The position numbers were made by a program, and so were the translations under genes. From the NCBI GenBank assembly GCA_002633005.1, contig NMRA01000825.1:36657-100656 (forward strand): a DNA stretch of 64,000 bases. The letters run 5' to 3'. The notes beneath the pieces are model-generated. The model saw only the letters and a list, made by a program, of their open reading frames with translations, was not told the DNA's origin and did no database searches. The stretch is from Phoronis australis (taxonomy: Eukaryota; Phoronida; Phoronidae). Shown one piece after another: positions 35,868 to 50,800 of the stretch. Numbering within the stretch: the first letter of the stretch is position 1; each line of letters opens with the position of its first letter.

Positions 35868-38800
35868 ATGGCCAATTCCAAGAAAAGGGTAACCATACAG
35901 CATGCTGTGAATAAGGCCCAACGTTTTGAGTCTTCGAAAGACGCAGCTAATGTAAATGCAAACACAAAAAGAGCAATTTTGCACGAACTGAATTCGCAAC
36001 TTCGTGTTCGGGCTGAAAAATTGAAACTGGAAAGCAGGAATATTATAGACCAAGTTGTTTCGCCAAAAGTACAGGAAAAGACAGTTGGTGAAACAGACAT
36101 CAGGTAAACATGTTATAGTCGGATTTGCAACTTTCTTGTAGTTTCTGTGTCAGCAAAATGATTAACTAACGCTATTGCTGCCGCCAATTGCGCCCTCTAC
36201 CGGCTGGTAAAAAAGTTCGGTGACTGGGACTTGAAACCAGCCTCCCATTCAGTAACGCAAGAGTTTGCGAGATTACATGAGATGTTACCGTGTTCTTAAA
36301 TGAGAACGCATGACTTTGGCTCCTAGCGCTACTACTAAACGCACACCGCCGGGCGTGTGTTCAGTACTAACGTCAGTAGCGCTATAGGACCTACCCTAGG
36401 ACCTAGCTAAAATCTAGCCAAAGTCATGTGTTCTCATTTAAAATATCTTAAGTAATCTGGTCTTGTTTGAGCTGAGCGTCTTAACCATTCAGCCAAGAGG
36501 CAATTGCCGCTATCAATTTGTCACTGCTTATTCACACTTGTTGATCACTAACTGCTACCCTGTGATTAGGCAACTACACCGCCTGTGGACGCCCTCATAA
36601 AATTTACTGTAAATTTCAAAGTACAGCAAATAACATCAAATGAAGCGTGCTTACAGATTGAGTTATGAAATAACTGGAGTCAATTTACAGTCAACATTAT
36701 TTGAAGATATCCATGAAAATCTGTCAAGGTTCACTCGAGCTTCCTCGACAGCTGCCAATTTTTAGGAAGTTATGCAAAATGATTTTAGTTCATGAACAAA
36801 AAGTCCAAGGGACACAAATCTTCCCATGCTGCTGTTGCAGTTGTTACTTATAGCCTCTCGGTCACACGCTACGCTTATAGTTAATTGTGGCCTAACTCAT
36901 GTGATGTCACTTGTTATTACCTCTAAGTCACGCTCGACGCTTAGAGTTGTGACCTAATTCACGTGATGTCAATTGTTATTGCCTCTAGGTCACGTGCTGG
37001 GCTTATAGTTGTGACCTAACTCAGGTGATATCATTTGTCAGTGCCTTTAGGTGACGCGCTATGCTTATAGGTGTGGCCTAACTCACATATTTTCAAATGA
37101 AATACGATCATCGCACGCAATGAAAAAGTTAAGGGCGACCAAAAAAATGGAACTGAAGTTCTTCACCAAGGTCACCTGACTATAATCCCAGTAGACATGC
37201 TAAATATCAAGCTATGCGTAGAACCAGATCGTTAAGTAAGCACGTTTTTAAGTGACAATTTTAGGTATAAAGTGTATTTCTGATGAGGTTAACGGATTTA
37301 GGCTACTGCTCGTTTAGAATACATGGGGATGAGATTACTACAGAGACCGATGGGAGTATTGTAGCCTATTGTCAGCCAGCCGAGGGCTACATGTTGCCTA
37401 CCCTGTGATTTTCGGAAAAAATGAATTGTGAATCGTTTTACTAGTATCCCAAACGTGAGCCGAAACAAGGATTTTCAAAAATCACACTGTGGGAGAGGGC
37501 TCTGATGTGTTCTAGTTCTGTTTAATCAGAACTCCCATTTCATGCTGTAGTGTAACGCGTAACATATCTCCTCTTAGTCGCCCTGATAATGTTCCTTTGT
37601 CAAGAATACCCAAGCCATCGGCGAGACAGCGGCGGCGGGCTACACGACAAGTGAGCAACTATAGACCTGGATACACATGGAACAGGGGTGGACGGCTGAA
37701 GGAGATCAGAATCAGGTAGTTACGTCCACAGCAAAAATTGTTCAATTTAGCATGTTGTCAGTCACAGAAATTACCAATGTGGAAAGACACCCTTTGAGGT
37801 TGACAGTGTCTTTAAACACTGTCAACCTATGTTGATACAAAAATTAAAAATTCTTCCAACTTTCATGAGCAAATGGTCTGGCAGTCACAGGTTTTTTCAG
37901 CATGTTCCTTAATTCACTATCAAATTAAGTGTGCCTGGGATCACATGGAAACTTTTGTAGAGGAAACTCATCTCCCACCCAAAGAAAGAGAAAAGTATAA
38001 TTATAAATTTGTAAATTCTAGCTAGAAGTTTGAGCTATTACTGATTCTGGATTATTTCAGGTACTTAGCTAGAAAATACCTTCAGTTGTGGTCGAGTCAA
38101 GTGTTTGGCCGAGTCTTGCCGTCCACAGCACAGTAAGTACAATTTCTTTGCTGTCACCTACACGGTGTAACAGTTGGACGAATTTGGATGTTATGAATTT
38201 GCATTGAGAATGCGCGTTCAAGAATATCACAAAGTCTTACCAACTTTGGCAAAAACAGATCCCAGAGTTCCCCTTTTTGTGTGCCCTCATGTGGGTGCAT
38301 ATGATTTCGGTTGCTATTGTGAAATGCCCGCAATTATTTAAAATCATGATATTTGGTGGTAGCCGTGGTGCTGAAGTTGAAGATGGCAAATCTTCATGTG
38401 AAGTTGCAAGTTCACTTCTCCACCATACTGTGTTCTAAACTCGCAAGATTTCACTGCCTAATCGTAAATGTTATTCCACAGATTTTGATAAAATTTTTGG
38501 GTGAGGTTGGACTAACACCATTGATTAAGTCTTTTATGACCCTAGCTGTGTAAGCCATGCAGAACAATACGTGGATGTCATCAGATGAACATCGATTTCT
38601 AAATAAAAAATAATAATCTGTCTATTTAATTTTATTTCCTTCATAATATTTGCCATTTTCTCGATGAAAGAACATGATGGACCAAGTGTCGTTTCTTTAT
38701 TGTAAAAACCAATTAGCTGCGTTTTCTCAAACATTGTAAAGGTCAGGTTAAAACCCATGACTTAGTTGAGGTGGATTGTGACATGTGCACTTTTAGGTAA

Positions 38801-41800
38801 AAGTCACCCATTCCCGAGACCATCATACTCTACCTGAAAATTGACCAATCACCTGGCTTGCATTGAGAGAACTTTCAGTTTGCAATCAATGTGATTGGTC
38901 ATCATTTTGTCATGTCTCGAGTAAAATTTTGCGGTTGTTGGCTGGCTCAAATGTAGTCTTTGTGGTAAGAGCTTAAAAAGGCAAACTAGACCTGCTGTTC
39001 TAAGCATGTAGTCTTTGTGCCAAGAGCTTAAAAAGGCAAACTAGACCTGCTGTTCTAGGCATGTAGTCTTTGTGCCAAGAGCTTAAAAAGGCAAACTAGA
39101 CCTAACTGTTCTAGGCATGTAGTCTTTGTGCCAAGAGCTTAAAAAGGCAAACTAGACGTACTGTTCTGGGCATGTAGTCTTTGTGGCAAGAGCTTAAAAA
39201 GGCAAACCTGACCTACTGTTTTAGACATGTTTCTTAACGTCATCCGTATGTGGTCTGAGTTTACAGAATTGCACTGAATTTGCACCTGGAAATAAATTTC
39301 CTGTCTTCTCTTGCTTTCAGACTCCACCACAAGATACACCTCAAGTCAAAGTATTTCTCTGAATGGCACGACCTCTGGTGGACAATGCGTAAAGAATGGC
39401 GACTGAATGTGCGGGCGGAGTGTCACAATAGGTTTATATTTAGACTGAATGGTCCTTTGTTTAGATTCAATCGACTGAAAGCTATTAACCTCATCAATGA
39501 GTCATTCCACCTATTCCATCTATCTACAATGTTGAATAGAACTCTGTCAATAGAAGTGCTATGTATTATTTAAAGGTACAGAACCGGTAGTATTTTATAT
39601 TTGATTAAATCATGTGACCATGTCTTTTTGTTTCCATTTCTAATTTATATTTCATATTTCATACTGGACATAAAGGAGTTTTGGTTCATAGCGCTGTGAA
39701 CAAACCAGATTTTTTATTTACGGTTGTCCATCTCTTACTTAGCACACAATGTTGTTATTACATAAATGGAATTTGTGTTCAAATTACTCAGTATCAATAC
39801 GGGTTATCAGAAAATTTTACGTTTTAGAAAGCGTAGTCAGGCTTTAAAAATAGATTTATTAGTTGTAACTATTTGTTTCTTGATAGTTTGGGTTTCAATT
39901 CCTTTTATTAAGGCTCGGTTTTTGTAATTGACACAAAAAGATAACGTACTCACTAATAATCACTGGTTGACATCAAGTGAACTCAAGTTGGCTGTGGGGT
40001 TCTTATCCATTTAGAGTTTGTGTAGGTCTGTGTGTTTGTGTAAGTCTGTGTTTTTGTTTGTCATAGGTACCGCCTATGGAACCTAGTTTGGCGCCAGTGG
40101 AGAGTGTTTACAGTTGATTCCAAGGTCAAGGCTGCGAAAAAGCGATTAGCAGGGCGGTATGGTACGTCTTACCATTTCTTCTGTTGACCATGTACAACAT
40201 TATCTTGGTCATCTTAGATGTAGAAAAGGCGATCCCAAATGGTCTGATATCGTTTGTAATGCTTCAAACATTGGTAGGTGACATATTCATACCCATTGCA
40301 TGGAGCACGTGAGCAAAACTCACAACAGCCCTGTTACCGGTCAACAGGTTCTTCGTGGAAGAAGTTTTCAAGACAATGCTTTTCATTTGTTGGCATGTAG
40401 TGTGTGTTGTAGGCATTTGATGGTGCTATCTAGGTGCTTGTTCCTTAGCCTGTGACAAGAATCTAATGTGTGTTAACGTCAGTCATAGGATGGCTGTTTA
40501 ATAGGTTTTTGGTACTGTTTAACATAATTATGTCATTCGTTCAGTCTGTTTTAAGTATAAATGAGATGGCGCGATAGCTAAGACAAAGAAGTCTGCAACT
40601 TTGAACTGAGATGTGTCTCAGTTTGACATGCCTGAACTATTGCCTATCAGCTCTGTAATTGTGGCAAACTAGCTCATTTAGCATAAAGTTGTATTTCATT
40701 TTTATCTCTTCTGACCAATTTTATTAGTACTCATTAGCCTGGAATGTGCAGTGGCAACCCCTGTTTTACCTCATAATCATTTCGGACTGATTTTAATAAA
40801 TAAAATGTTTGCCTTCAATGAAAGCTTGCTGTGAGCAAAAAGGTGATTTGAGACTTTATGACTTTAAAGTTGTAAAATTTCATGTCACGTTTGAGTAATT
40901 TTTTGGCAATTCCGTTTGATTTGATGGCTCATTTTTTTGGGTCAAGAAATTTTAAAATTGGTAGTCACAGGCAGTGAGTTGTGTTCGTTACATTCAAGAA
41001 ACATGCAATGTAAGATAACGATGTTAAATATAGAGATATCACATGCAATGTAAGATAACGATGTTAAATATAGAGATATCACATGCAATGTAAGATAACG
41101 ATGTTAAATATAGAGATATCACATGCAATGTAAGATAACGATGTTAAATATAGATATCACATGCAATGTAAGATAACGATGTTAAATATAGAGATATCAC
41201 ATGCACTGTAAGATAACGATGTTAAATATAGAGATATCACATGCAATGTAAGATAACGATGTTAAATATAGAGATATCACAATGCATTAGATCACAATGC
41301 ATTAGAAGTATGGCACATGATCACACTAGCTTTAGTGTGTTTGGTGTACGAAGCACAGTCCTGCTCTGGTGCCTGTCTGTTTAGCTGGTGTGTTATGTAA
41401 ACTATGTAAGAGTAGTCTCTCACTTACTGCTGAATATAAAATTTTGACAACAGTTTATCCAACTAAAGTCCCATGTTAGTGCCAAATAAGGCTAGCTTTA
41501 AGGTCAAAGTTGAAAGTTAACAAAGGTATACATTAGAAATAAACTGAAAGAAGGACCCAGAATTCCCTCGACCCTGTCATGACAACTGATTGGAAAGCAA
41601 AATTCCCATTCCCGACAGCTCAGTACATTTGAAATTCACCACCGGAGTGTTTGGAATAATGAAGGAAATAAAAATTTGTGTGACTGATTATTTTTGGCAT
41701 GCGCAGTTACAGCTCAGAATTCACGAGTTAGCTTTTTATGGCGGTTTTCTGTCTATGAATTAGTACAATATATACTTATGATACCATGTTGCAGCTGCCA

Positions 41801-44800
41801 GAAAGAGGCTGTCCAAAATCTGGTCTGCATGGACGCAGTATACAGAAATGAGACAACGGAAAAGAGAGGCTAACAGAAGAGCTATGTGTTTGGCAACCAC
41901 AAACACAACCAGGTAGACTAGACTGTACAGCAGCATGTTATGATTTCTATTTTCAGGTAGCAATAAAATAGTAAACAAAGTTGCAGCTTCCTTTAGAACA
42001 GGGAAGTGACCACAAAGTTGACAATGGTTATGATGGACCTTTGAGATTTTGAGTCGGCTTCATGCTTTCTTGTCATTTCTTAGAAATTTTAAGGTTTAAT
42101 CGCATTGTTTTCCATTTTAAAGTTCATATATTGATGGTTCAAGTACTATGCTATGATGTGTGATTTAGTCAATTAGATTTGGACTACATCAAGATAGTTC
42201 AATACAGTTCTACTGGTCAAAGTATCCAATTTGTTTAACTAGAACCCTTTACAATTTTGATTATTTCTTGACAAAATCCATACAGGTGTTGTCCCATTCT
42301 CATTCTTGACTTTGTGTCGTACTTTGGAAGTCCATTTGCTAAAAAAGTGTAAGCAGCATTAAATGTCTCATTCATCTTTGACTAAATTTCACCAAAATTG
42401 CTATTTCATCATGGCATAACTTTGATTGTTTTATGATTTTGGCAAGAAGTTTGTGGAGTTTGTCAGAGTGTGACACTGTTCTTTCTATATTGCTTCAAAA
42501 ACTACATGTTTTATTTCGGTATTTATTTGAGTGGCGACACCTGAAGTTGCTGTTTCACCCTATTTATGAGTAGTAGTGATTCGTTCTAGGAGGGCGTGGT
42601 CACGGTGGAAAGATTGTTGGCATTCATCCCAAGACAGGAAACGAAAAGAAGCCTCTGTTTCAATTCAATACCAAAAGAAGGTTATTGCGAAGGTGCCTAT
42701 TGTCTCACCCTGTATTTACATACTAACAGTGTGTCCCACCCTGTATGTATGTACTAACAGTGTGTCTCACCCTGTATTTACGTACTAACAGTGTGTCTCA
42801 CCCTGTATGTATGTACTAACAGTGTGTCCCACCCTGTATGTATGTACTAACAGTGTGTATCACCCTGTATTCATGTACTAACAGTGTGTATCACCCTGTA
42901 TTCATGTACTAACAGTGTGTCTCACCCTGTATTCATGTACTAACAGTGTGTCTCACCCTGTATTTATGTACTAACAGTGTGTCTCACCTTGTATTTATGT
43001 ACTAACAGTGTGTCCCACCCTGTATTCATGTACTAACAGTGTGTCTCACCCTGTATTTATGCACTAACAGTGTGTCTCACCCTGTATTTATGTACTAACA
43101 GTGTGTCCCCACCCTGTATTTACGTACTAACAGTGTGTCTCACCCTGTATATGTACTAGCAGTGTCTTGGAAACTTAACTAGAAAGTTACAAGTAGACAA
43201 GTAGTGTGAATTTCTTTGACAGATTCTGTGCCAAAATATCTTTTCTCTCAGGCACTCCCATTTTTTTGCTGTTGGTGATTGGACTCCAGTATTAATCTTG
43301 TACTAAGAACTTAATGATGCATAATGTTATTTTTTGTTTGGCTCAAATTTCCAAAATGTCTCATGTCAGCATGGATATAGTCATTCACCTACTGTAGGTA
43401 TGTGAAGATTGGTGTTAGTGTCTGGGGAACAAATGAATAGTTGCACAACATAAGTTAGATTATTTTATATTTTTGTCTCCTGTGGTAAGATGGTTAGGGA
43501 GAAATTTTCTTGGTGAGAAAAAAAAATACCACAACGTAGTTTTATCAAGTTCTAATTCTCAAATTTTCACTTCTGCATGTCTATTAAAATTGTCCATATA
43601 CATTAAAATTAGTGTTATATATTAATTACAAACAGGTGTGGCACCATTGGAAGGTTGGTCTCTGGAAGAGTGTGTGTGCCCGCCAACTTTACCAGCGGGT
43701 GATCGTTAACAGGTGTTACCTCACCTGGGCCAATTATGTCGAGACAAGGAGAGACAAACTGAGGGCCAAAGGTGAGTGGGAACTGCACAAGTCATTTATA
43801 CAAAAATGGGATTGATGGATCATGGAGATGCATAACCCTTTTCAATGTTTCAGATAAACGGTATTTGTTAGGTCAACAGCCAACCTCAACTGGTAACCCG
43901 CGATCGCTACGCCCCCAAGTTGATCATTCGGGTAAAGCCAACCTAAACTTTAAAAAAAATTGACTTTGAACATCCGTAGCTGGACTGTTTCATGAACATC
44001 CATAGCTGGACTGTGTTTCATGAACATCCATAGCTGGACTGTGTTTCATGAACATCCATAGCTGGACTGTGTTGCATGAACATCCATAGCTGGACTGTGT
44101 TTCATGAACATCCATAGCTGGACTGTGTTTCATGAAAAGTGACTTAAGACAAAAATTTGGTCTTACACTCCACTTAGCTATTTCTGAAAAATAATTTAAT
44201 TTCACTGGAGCACAAATGCAAAGAATAACATATTATTGCTAATTTCTGAAGTAGTTTCTGTTAATTATTATACTCTGTCTGTGATGTACTCATACTTACA
44301 GGCCCTTGGAGTTTGAGCAATAATTTATAAACATCCCGGTCATCAAACGAGTTTGTGTGTGGCATATTTTAGAATCGCTTTTTGTCAATATTTTTCCAAA
44401 ATGTTTGTCATGAGGCTGAGCCGAAGTTTTCCCAATATTACATTATGCTCAGAATATAAAGTAAGTCTTTGTATTTTAATAACATTTTGTTTGTAAATTT
44501 TGTCCAATCTTTATGCAGCTCATGCAACAAGAGTTTTCGAGGACACAGTCAAGTTAAAATACCTTCGAGCTTGGAGGGAGAAATGCCGATTAAAGCAGGC
44601 TGTTGCCGCGCACGAGGGTCACATGATTCAGCTGGCCAATCAGGTGAAGAAGAGAAGGCTACTCACTCACTGGAAACACTGTATCCTCTTGTTTATTTGT
44701 GGTATAATGATACAACACTAATATAATGATACAACACTAATATAATGTAGATGTAAAAAGTCACTTACTTAGAGACGTGGTTGGTTGTTAGCAGACGTTT

Positions 44801-47800
44801 CGACCTGGTCCGCCAGGTCTTTGAGGGATTTCCCGCCTTTCGCTCGTTAAGAATGCTGGAGTACACGGGGGTAATGGAGTCTTCTGTCCCGGTTCAAGAG
44901 GGGGCGCTGACTGTTGATGTTTATGGCCTCTTTGAGCTCACGAGTATGCCAATTTTGTTCCTTGGCTAGGATCCTGGATGACGCAAGAGAGATGGTGTGC
45001 CCAGTCGCCAAAATATGTTTCCCCACAGCTGTTGGTCTATCTAGTTTCAGATGTTCTTTGAATCTGGTAAGGAACGGTCTCTTTGTTTCTCTAATGTAGG
45101 TGTGGTTGGGATCCTGGTCACATTTCAGCTGGTATATGACCCCACATTGTTTAGCCATCGGGTTTGGGTCTTAGGGTCTGACGCAACCCCACTTAGTTGT
45201 AAACATTTTTTTCTTCAGGTGATGTGTTCTCATATGTCAAATCAAATAGTGAAGTTTGTGCTCAAGTTTTTATTAGGTTTGCACAGCCATAAATAATTAA
45301 AATTTATGATTTTCAAAATGCGTCTTTAAAAAACAGTTCTGTCAGTATATTCGCGTCTCATTGTCAAGTTATCAATACTGATCCGACTAATCAAAATTGG
45401 TGTTGATAGTGTTGATGATGGGATAAGTTTGAGCGTACATGTATATGGACCACTTAAGTTTGAGCATACATGTATATGGACCACTTAAGTTTGAGCATAC
45501 ATGTAAATGGGCCACTTAAGTTTGAGCATGCATGTATATGGACCACTTAAGTTTGAGCATGCATGTATATGGACCACTTAAGTTTGAGAGCATACATGTA
45601 TATGGGCCACTTAAGTTTGAGCATACATGTATATGGACCACTTAAGTTTGAGCATACATGTAAATGGACCACTTAAGTTTGAGCATGCATGTATGTGGAC
45701 CACTTAAGTTTGAGCATGCATGTATATGGACCACTTAAGTTTGAGCATGCATGTATATGGACCTCTTAAGTTTGAGCATACATGTATATGGACCACTTAA
45801 GTTTGAGCGTACATGTATATGGACCACTTAAGTTTGAGCATACATATTTATGGACCACTTAAGTTTCAGCATACATGTATATGGACCACTTAAGTTTGAG
45901 TGTGTGTGGGTCACTTACGTTTTAGCATGTATGGGCCACTGAATTTTGGGTGTTTTTGGTCCACTTAAATTTGAGCATGTATGGGCCACTTTAGTTTCAG
46001 CTTATATCGGCCCTATTGTTTGAGTCTGTGCGGGCCACTGAAGTTTGAGCATGTTTGGGCCACTTAAGTTTAAGTATGTATGGTCCATTTACAATATGTC
46101 GTTTACCTTAACTTCTTTGCAAGATGTACGCCAACAGCGAGAGACAAGACAAAAACTGCTGATGGCTAGTCTGCACTATGTAAAAGCACTGAGGGTAAGT
46201 GACAGGGTCAAGGTTACTAATCTCTGTACTGATCTCAAACTAGAATGGGAGCTAAAAATCCATTAAACAGCAGTCATCCTGTCCATAGTAAGTGAAATCT
46301 ACGCATTCATTTGTCATGTGAGTTCCTTAGCCCACAAATATCCCATGCTTGTAAAGACCTCTCCATTAAAAAGAGACTAACCTTCCGTCATTAACTGTAC
46401 TTAGGAGAACACGCCAATGTAAGTGTACTGAATACACTCAGTATACTGCCATGACAGTGATAATGACCCATCATGACCCGTTTAATGAATTCGGCCTTCA
46501 CTTGGTCGTCACGATGGGAAATATTGGTTGCGCTCAGCCCTTTATGACGGGGAATTCTGAGTCTTTTTGTGTGGATATTTTCAGTGTGTACCGTTATCAG
46601 GTAGTTTATACAAGTGACCCATTGAATTTGCAAAGAGGTTAATGTCACAGTTGCCACAATTGGCTAACTACTCTACATATGTTGGAAATAAACTTCTGAA
46701 TGATAATTTCTTAATTTCCATACAATTATGTGTCGCTTGACTCGCTTTCTTCGCGTGTGTTGAGTCGGCCTTGGGCATTTGACAATTTTGTCACTTTTGT
46801 TATGCATTGGGTATGCTTACCCTCAGTTCAGCTTGCCATTGAAGGTGAAGTCATTGTGCTATTGACATAGTCTGTGTTGTCGTCTCATTCAGTCCAGTCT
46901 GATATCTGTTTACATTTTGTGGTCAACTGTTTAATATATTTATTATATCTAGCGCAAAGCATTCACTAAGCTGCGAGAACATGCTGTCAGACAGAGAGTC
47001 CAAGCTGAACAAGGGCTAGAAGCGGATGAGTTCCACAGGATACAGGTCAGTGGTAGTTGGCGGTGTGGTGCATTGAACCTTGGAATAAGTTTTCACAGGG
47101 TCCTTTCCTTGTCAAAATTTTTAGTGCATTGCATGGTTTAAGCACACATGTCCTAAAAAGTGTGCATGTGAATTTTTCCATTAGACCCTAATTACTGGAA
47201 AGGTCCAGATCTGTGCTGCCATCTGTTGAGGATGTTTGTGCATTTCATGCATCTTTAAGCATCTTAACAGTGCTGAAAACTTTATTATGTTGTAGGAAAT
47301 GTATTGTGTGAGTGGTAAAAACACGCAATAATTTCTATGTTAAAGGCAAAACCAAATGACATTGATGTTAGGTGCAGTAAAAAGACAGATCCTAATCATC
47401 TTGTAAAGTATTTGAACTGTTCTCATCTTGTAAAGTATTTGAACTGTTCTCATGCAACAGTATAAAGTGACATTAACAGTCCATTAAAGGCCCGCCATAT
47501 TGCTTCTACCATCGGTTCCATTGAGGAAACATGTCCTACTCCCTATTGACCAGTCTCTGCAGCTCATCCGGGTTTGATCAATGCAAGTGAATGCAGAGGT
47601 CTTTGCCAGGCTGGTTACGTCACTTTCTATTTATTTATAGGCACATACTTACCAAGCAAACAGTAATGAACATGGGAAATATATCTCCCCAATGTAACCT
47701 TTTTCTGAGAGTAACCTCAAAAACAGTTGCTTTCACCTTTAAAACTGGGCTTTACACCAGCAATAGGCAATGGCACTGGTGTTAGGTGCTGTTGAGGTAT

Positions 47801-50800
47801 TTAAAGGATGTGCGCTTATTTGGATTATTTGGTGACTATTTTAGGGTCTTTGAGTTATTTAATCATTCAGTGCACTCAAACAGTCAATCACAGTTCACAT
47901 GTTCCAAAAGTTCAACAGTTTATGGTCAATATCATTCTTGTACAGTACATTTTATAAGATCTTCTCATGCAAGTCTCACCCCTTCAGCTACTTCGTAGTG
48001 TCTGGGTCACATGGATTGCTGGCTGTGATAACCGAGAGGAACTGAAATTGTACCCTCTTACCAGGAAAGCAAGGTCATGTTACAGGTAGGTATGGACGTT
48101 GATTGCATGCTATAGAACCAGACAGTGGCACGTAAAGGTCAAATAAAATCTGTAATCTGCTGTAGGGAGAATTTAGTTTAATGTCTCAAAATACCAGCTC
48201 TCGGCTGTTTAGTGATGTCCATCTGGGTAATAGTCGGATACAAAACATGCCCGCATATTGAGAATCAGTTTTCTCCACTGAATAATAGGCATCACACTGG
48301 TTCTCGAAATGTGGGCACTTTATTTCCGACTATTGTCCAGCTGTGTACTATTCAGTTTATCCCATTATAGTGCTTATTTTGTATGAAATTTCACAATATA
48401 ATAGCAAACTTGTCTAGTTCGATGTTGTAAGTTCATTTGTCCAGGCATAGTACTTGGTGTCAAAAGCATTAATCACAGCTGTGGAAAACTGTTGTTCGTC
48501 CAGGAACACTGCCCAATTGAGATCAAAGGTTTTCAGAAATCTGGACAGTTGGCATTGCTATTTGCAAGCATAAGGAGTCTGTTTGTGCAAGATTGGGAGA
48601 ATTTTTTTCCAGAATTTTTTATTTTCTCTGAATTATTGTGTTTTTCGGAGAGCTGCATGTTATAGCCCGGTAGGATAGACTTGTGGAAGTTATTAACTCT
48701 GACCTTAGCTATAAAACGGCAGAATCCCCTGTTTTTGTCATTTTGTTAAAAATCTCGACATTGGCTTGAAGTACTCACTGACAGCTACTCACCACACTGA
48801 CTGGCTCTAGCCCTAAAAAAATATTGGACTGCAGAGGCTGAGGTCATGCGTTCTTGGCGCTGATCTCAATTTTACAACATTGTCGCATGTGATTTTGTGA
48901 AAGGTTATGTTGAACCTTGTCTTTTCTGTTTTTAGTCAAATATCTGGTACAAACCTAATGAAGATTTTAACTCGATAAAAGTATATTTTCTGAAAATAGA
49001 AAGCCTGTAGAATTTGATTTAATTTTGACTTTATGCAAATCTTCTATTAATTGGATCGCATGGCCATGTTGAATATTTACTGAATGATTCATATAGGCTG
49101 TATTGTGCATATTTACTGAATGATTCACATAGCCATTATTGTGCTTATTCACTGAATGATTCACAAAGCCATTATAGTGCTTATTTCACTGAATGATTCA
49201 CAAAGCCATTATCGTGCTTATTCACTGAATGATTCACAAAGCCATTATCGTGCTTAGTCACTGAATGATTCACAAAGCCATTATCGTGCTTAGTCACTGA
49301 ATGATTCACAAAGCCATTATCGTGCTTATTCACTGAATGATTCACAAAGCCATTATCTTGCATATTTACTGAGTGATGCATATAGGCAGTATGGTGCATA
49401 CTCAACAGTTGCACGTCATCTCTATGTTGATGATTACACCCACAGGCACCACCTTCTAACAACCATGTTTGAACAGTGGAAGTGCTACGTTCAGTGGAGG
49501 CATCGCCGACAGGTGAGACTGTTGCAGTGTATACGGTGCGAGCCCTTCTGGGCAATTTCCTGTGCGAGAAATGCACACTAAGGCTGTTAAATCACAAAAC
49601 TGTTGGCAATTTTCTCTTCGTACCTGTGATTTCATTCATTACTGTGGCACCAACATTTTTTCCTGCTAGAACATTGTATTGAATTTATCGTACAGTGTTC
49701 ATCATTACTTATACTTACTTTTTTCAGATACAGCTTCAAACGGTGTAAATTCAACATTCTTTTTATTTATAGATCATGATTTGATTCTCAGAAATACCAA
49801 TCTGTAGTTCATAGTGTTATTATTTTAAAGGGAAAAGATCTGAAGTCAGCTAAGTTTCAATCTACAGTTCAGGAATATTTTGTCCACCAGGTGTTGCTGG
49901 AATGTCTAGAGGATGGTCGAGGGATGACTCCGTATAGCTGATGCACGATCAGCTTTGCCGGGAGGCTTGCTTTCCCTCACTGGCCACTTCTCATGTTGTC
50001 CAGGCCATGCCTGTTGCCACCCATTTGAAAAAATAACTGACGTGTAGTGTAGAAAGGTCACCAACAGGGCCATTGTGTTAATTTTGTTCATTTTGATATC
50101 CCTGTCCAGCTGCAGTATGCGAGAGCTGTCGAGCACTACAAGTCGCGAGTCCTCCCGCGCTGCATGTTTCACTTCAAACTGTTTGTACTGCTACAGAGAC
50201 GGAAGAAAGAGCTTACTGAACAGTCGAATGCTTTCAGGAGGTAAGTTATATTAAACACCATTCCTACTTCTCTTCTGAAATCTGAAAAGTATTAAACTTT
50301 AATTAGTCTGATGGAAAATGTCATTGGATGAATGGAAAACGTCATGAGTTCAGGGATTTGATTATATCTTGGCAAGAGACAGGAAAAATTAGTATCAGAT
50401 TAATACAAACTAAAATGAGACTTAATGTTCAGAAAATGTCGTAACTGGTTTTAGTGAAACAGTGAAGTGACTTAATTTAAAGTTGCGATGCAAGTTTAGA
50501 AGGTCGTAAACTTTCAATGTCTTCAGTGAAACAGGCCTTAAAAATGTCTGCCTTTGATTATTGTCTGTTTTATGCTTTTAAAACATTTTTTGGACTTCTA
50601 AATTTGGTTAATATATTGAACATCTTTTTTCACTTTTTATGTTTGGCAAATTCATGCTGTACTATACAAAGTGTGTTAGGTTTAAACATGAAAAACTGTG
50701 GTTAGGTTAAATTATGCATTTTGAAGGTGCGTATGCATAACTGGTCTGTATGCATAACTGGTCTGTATGCATAACTGGTCTGTATGCATAACTGGTCTGT

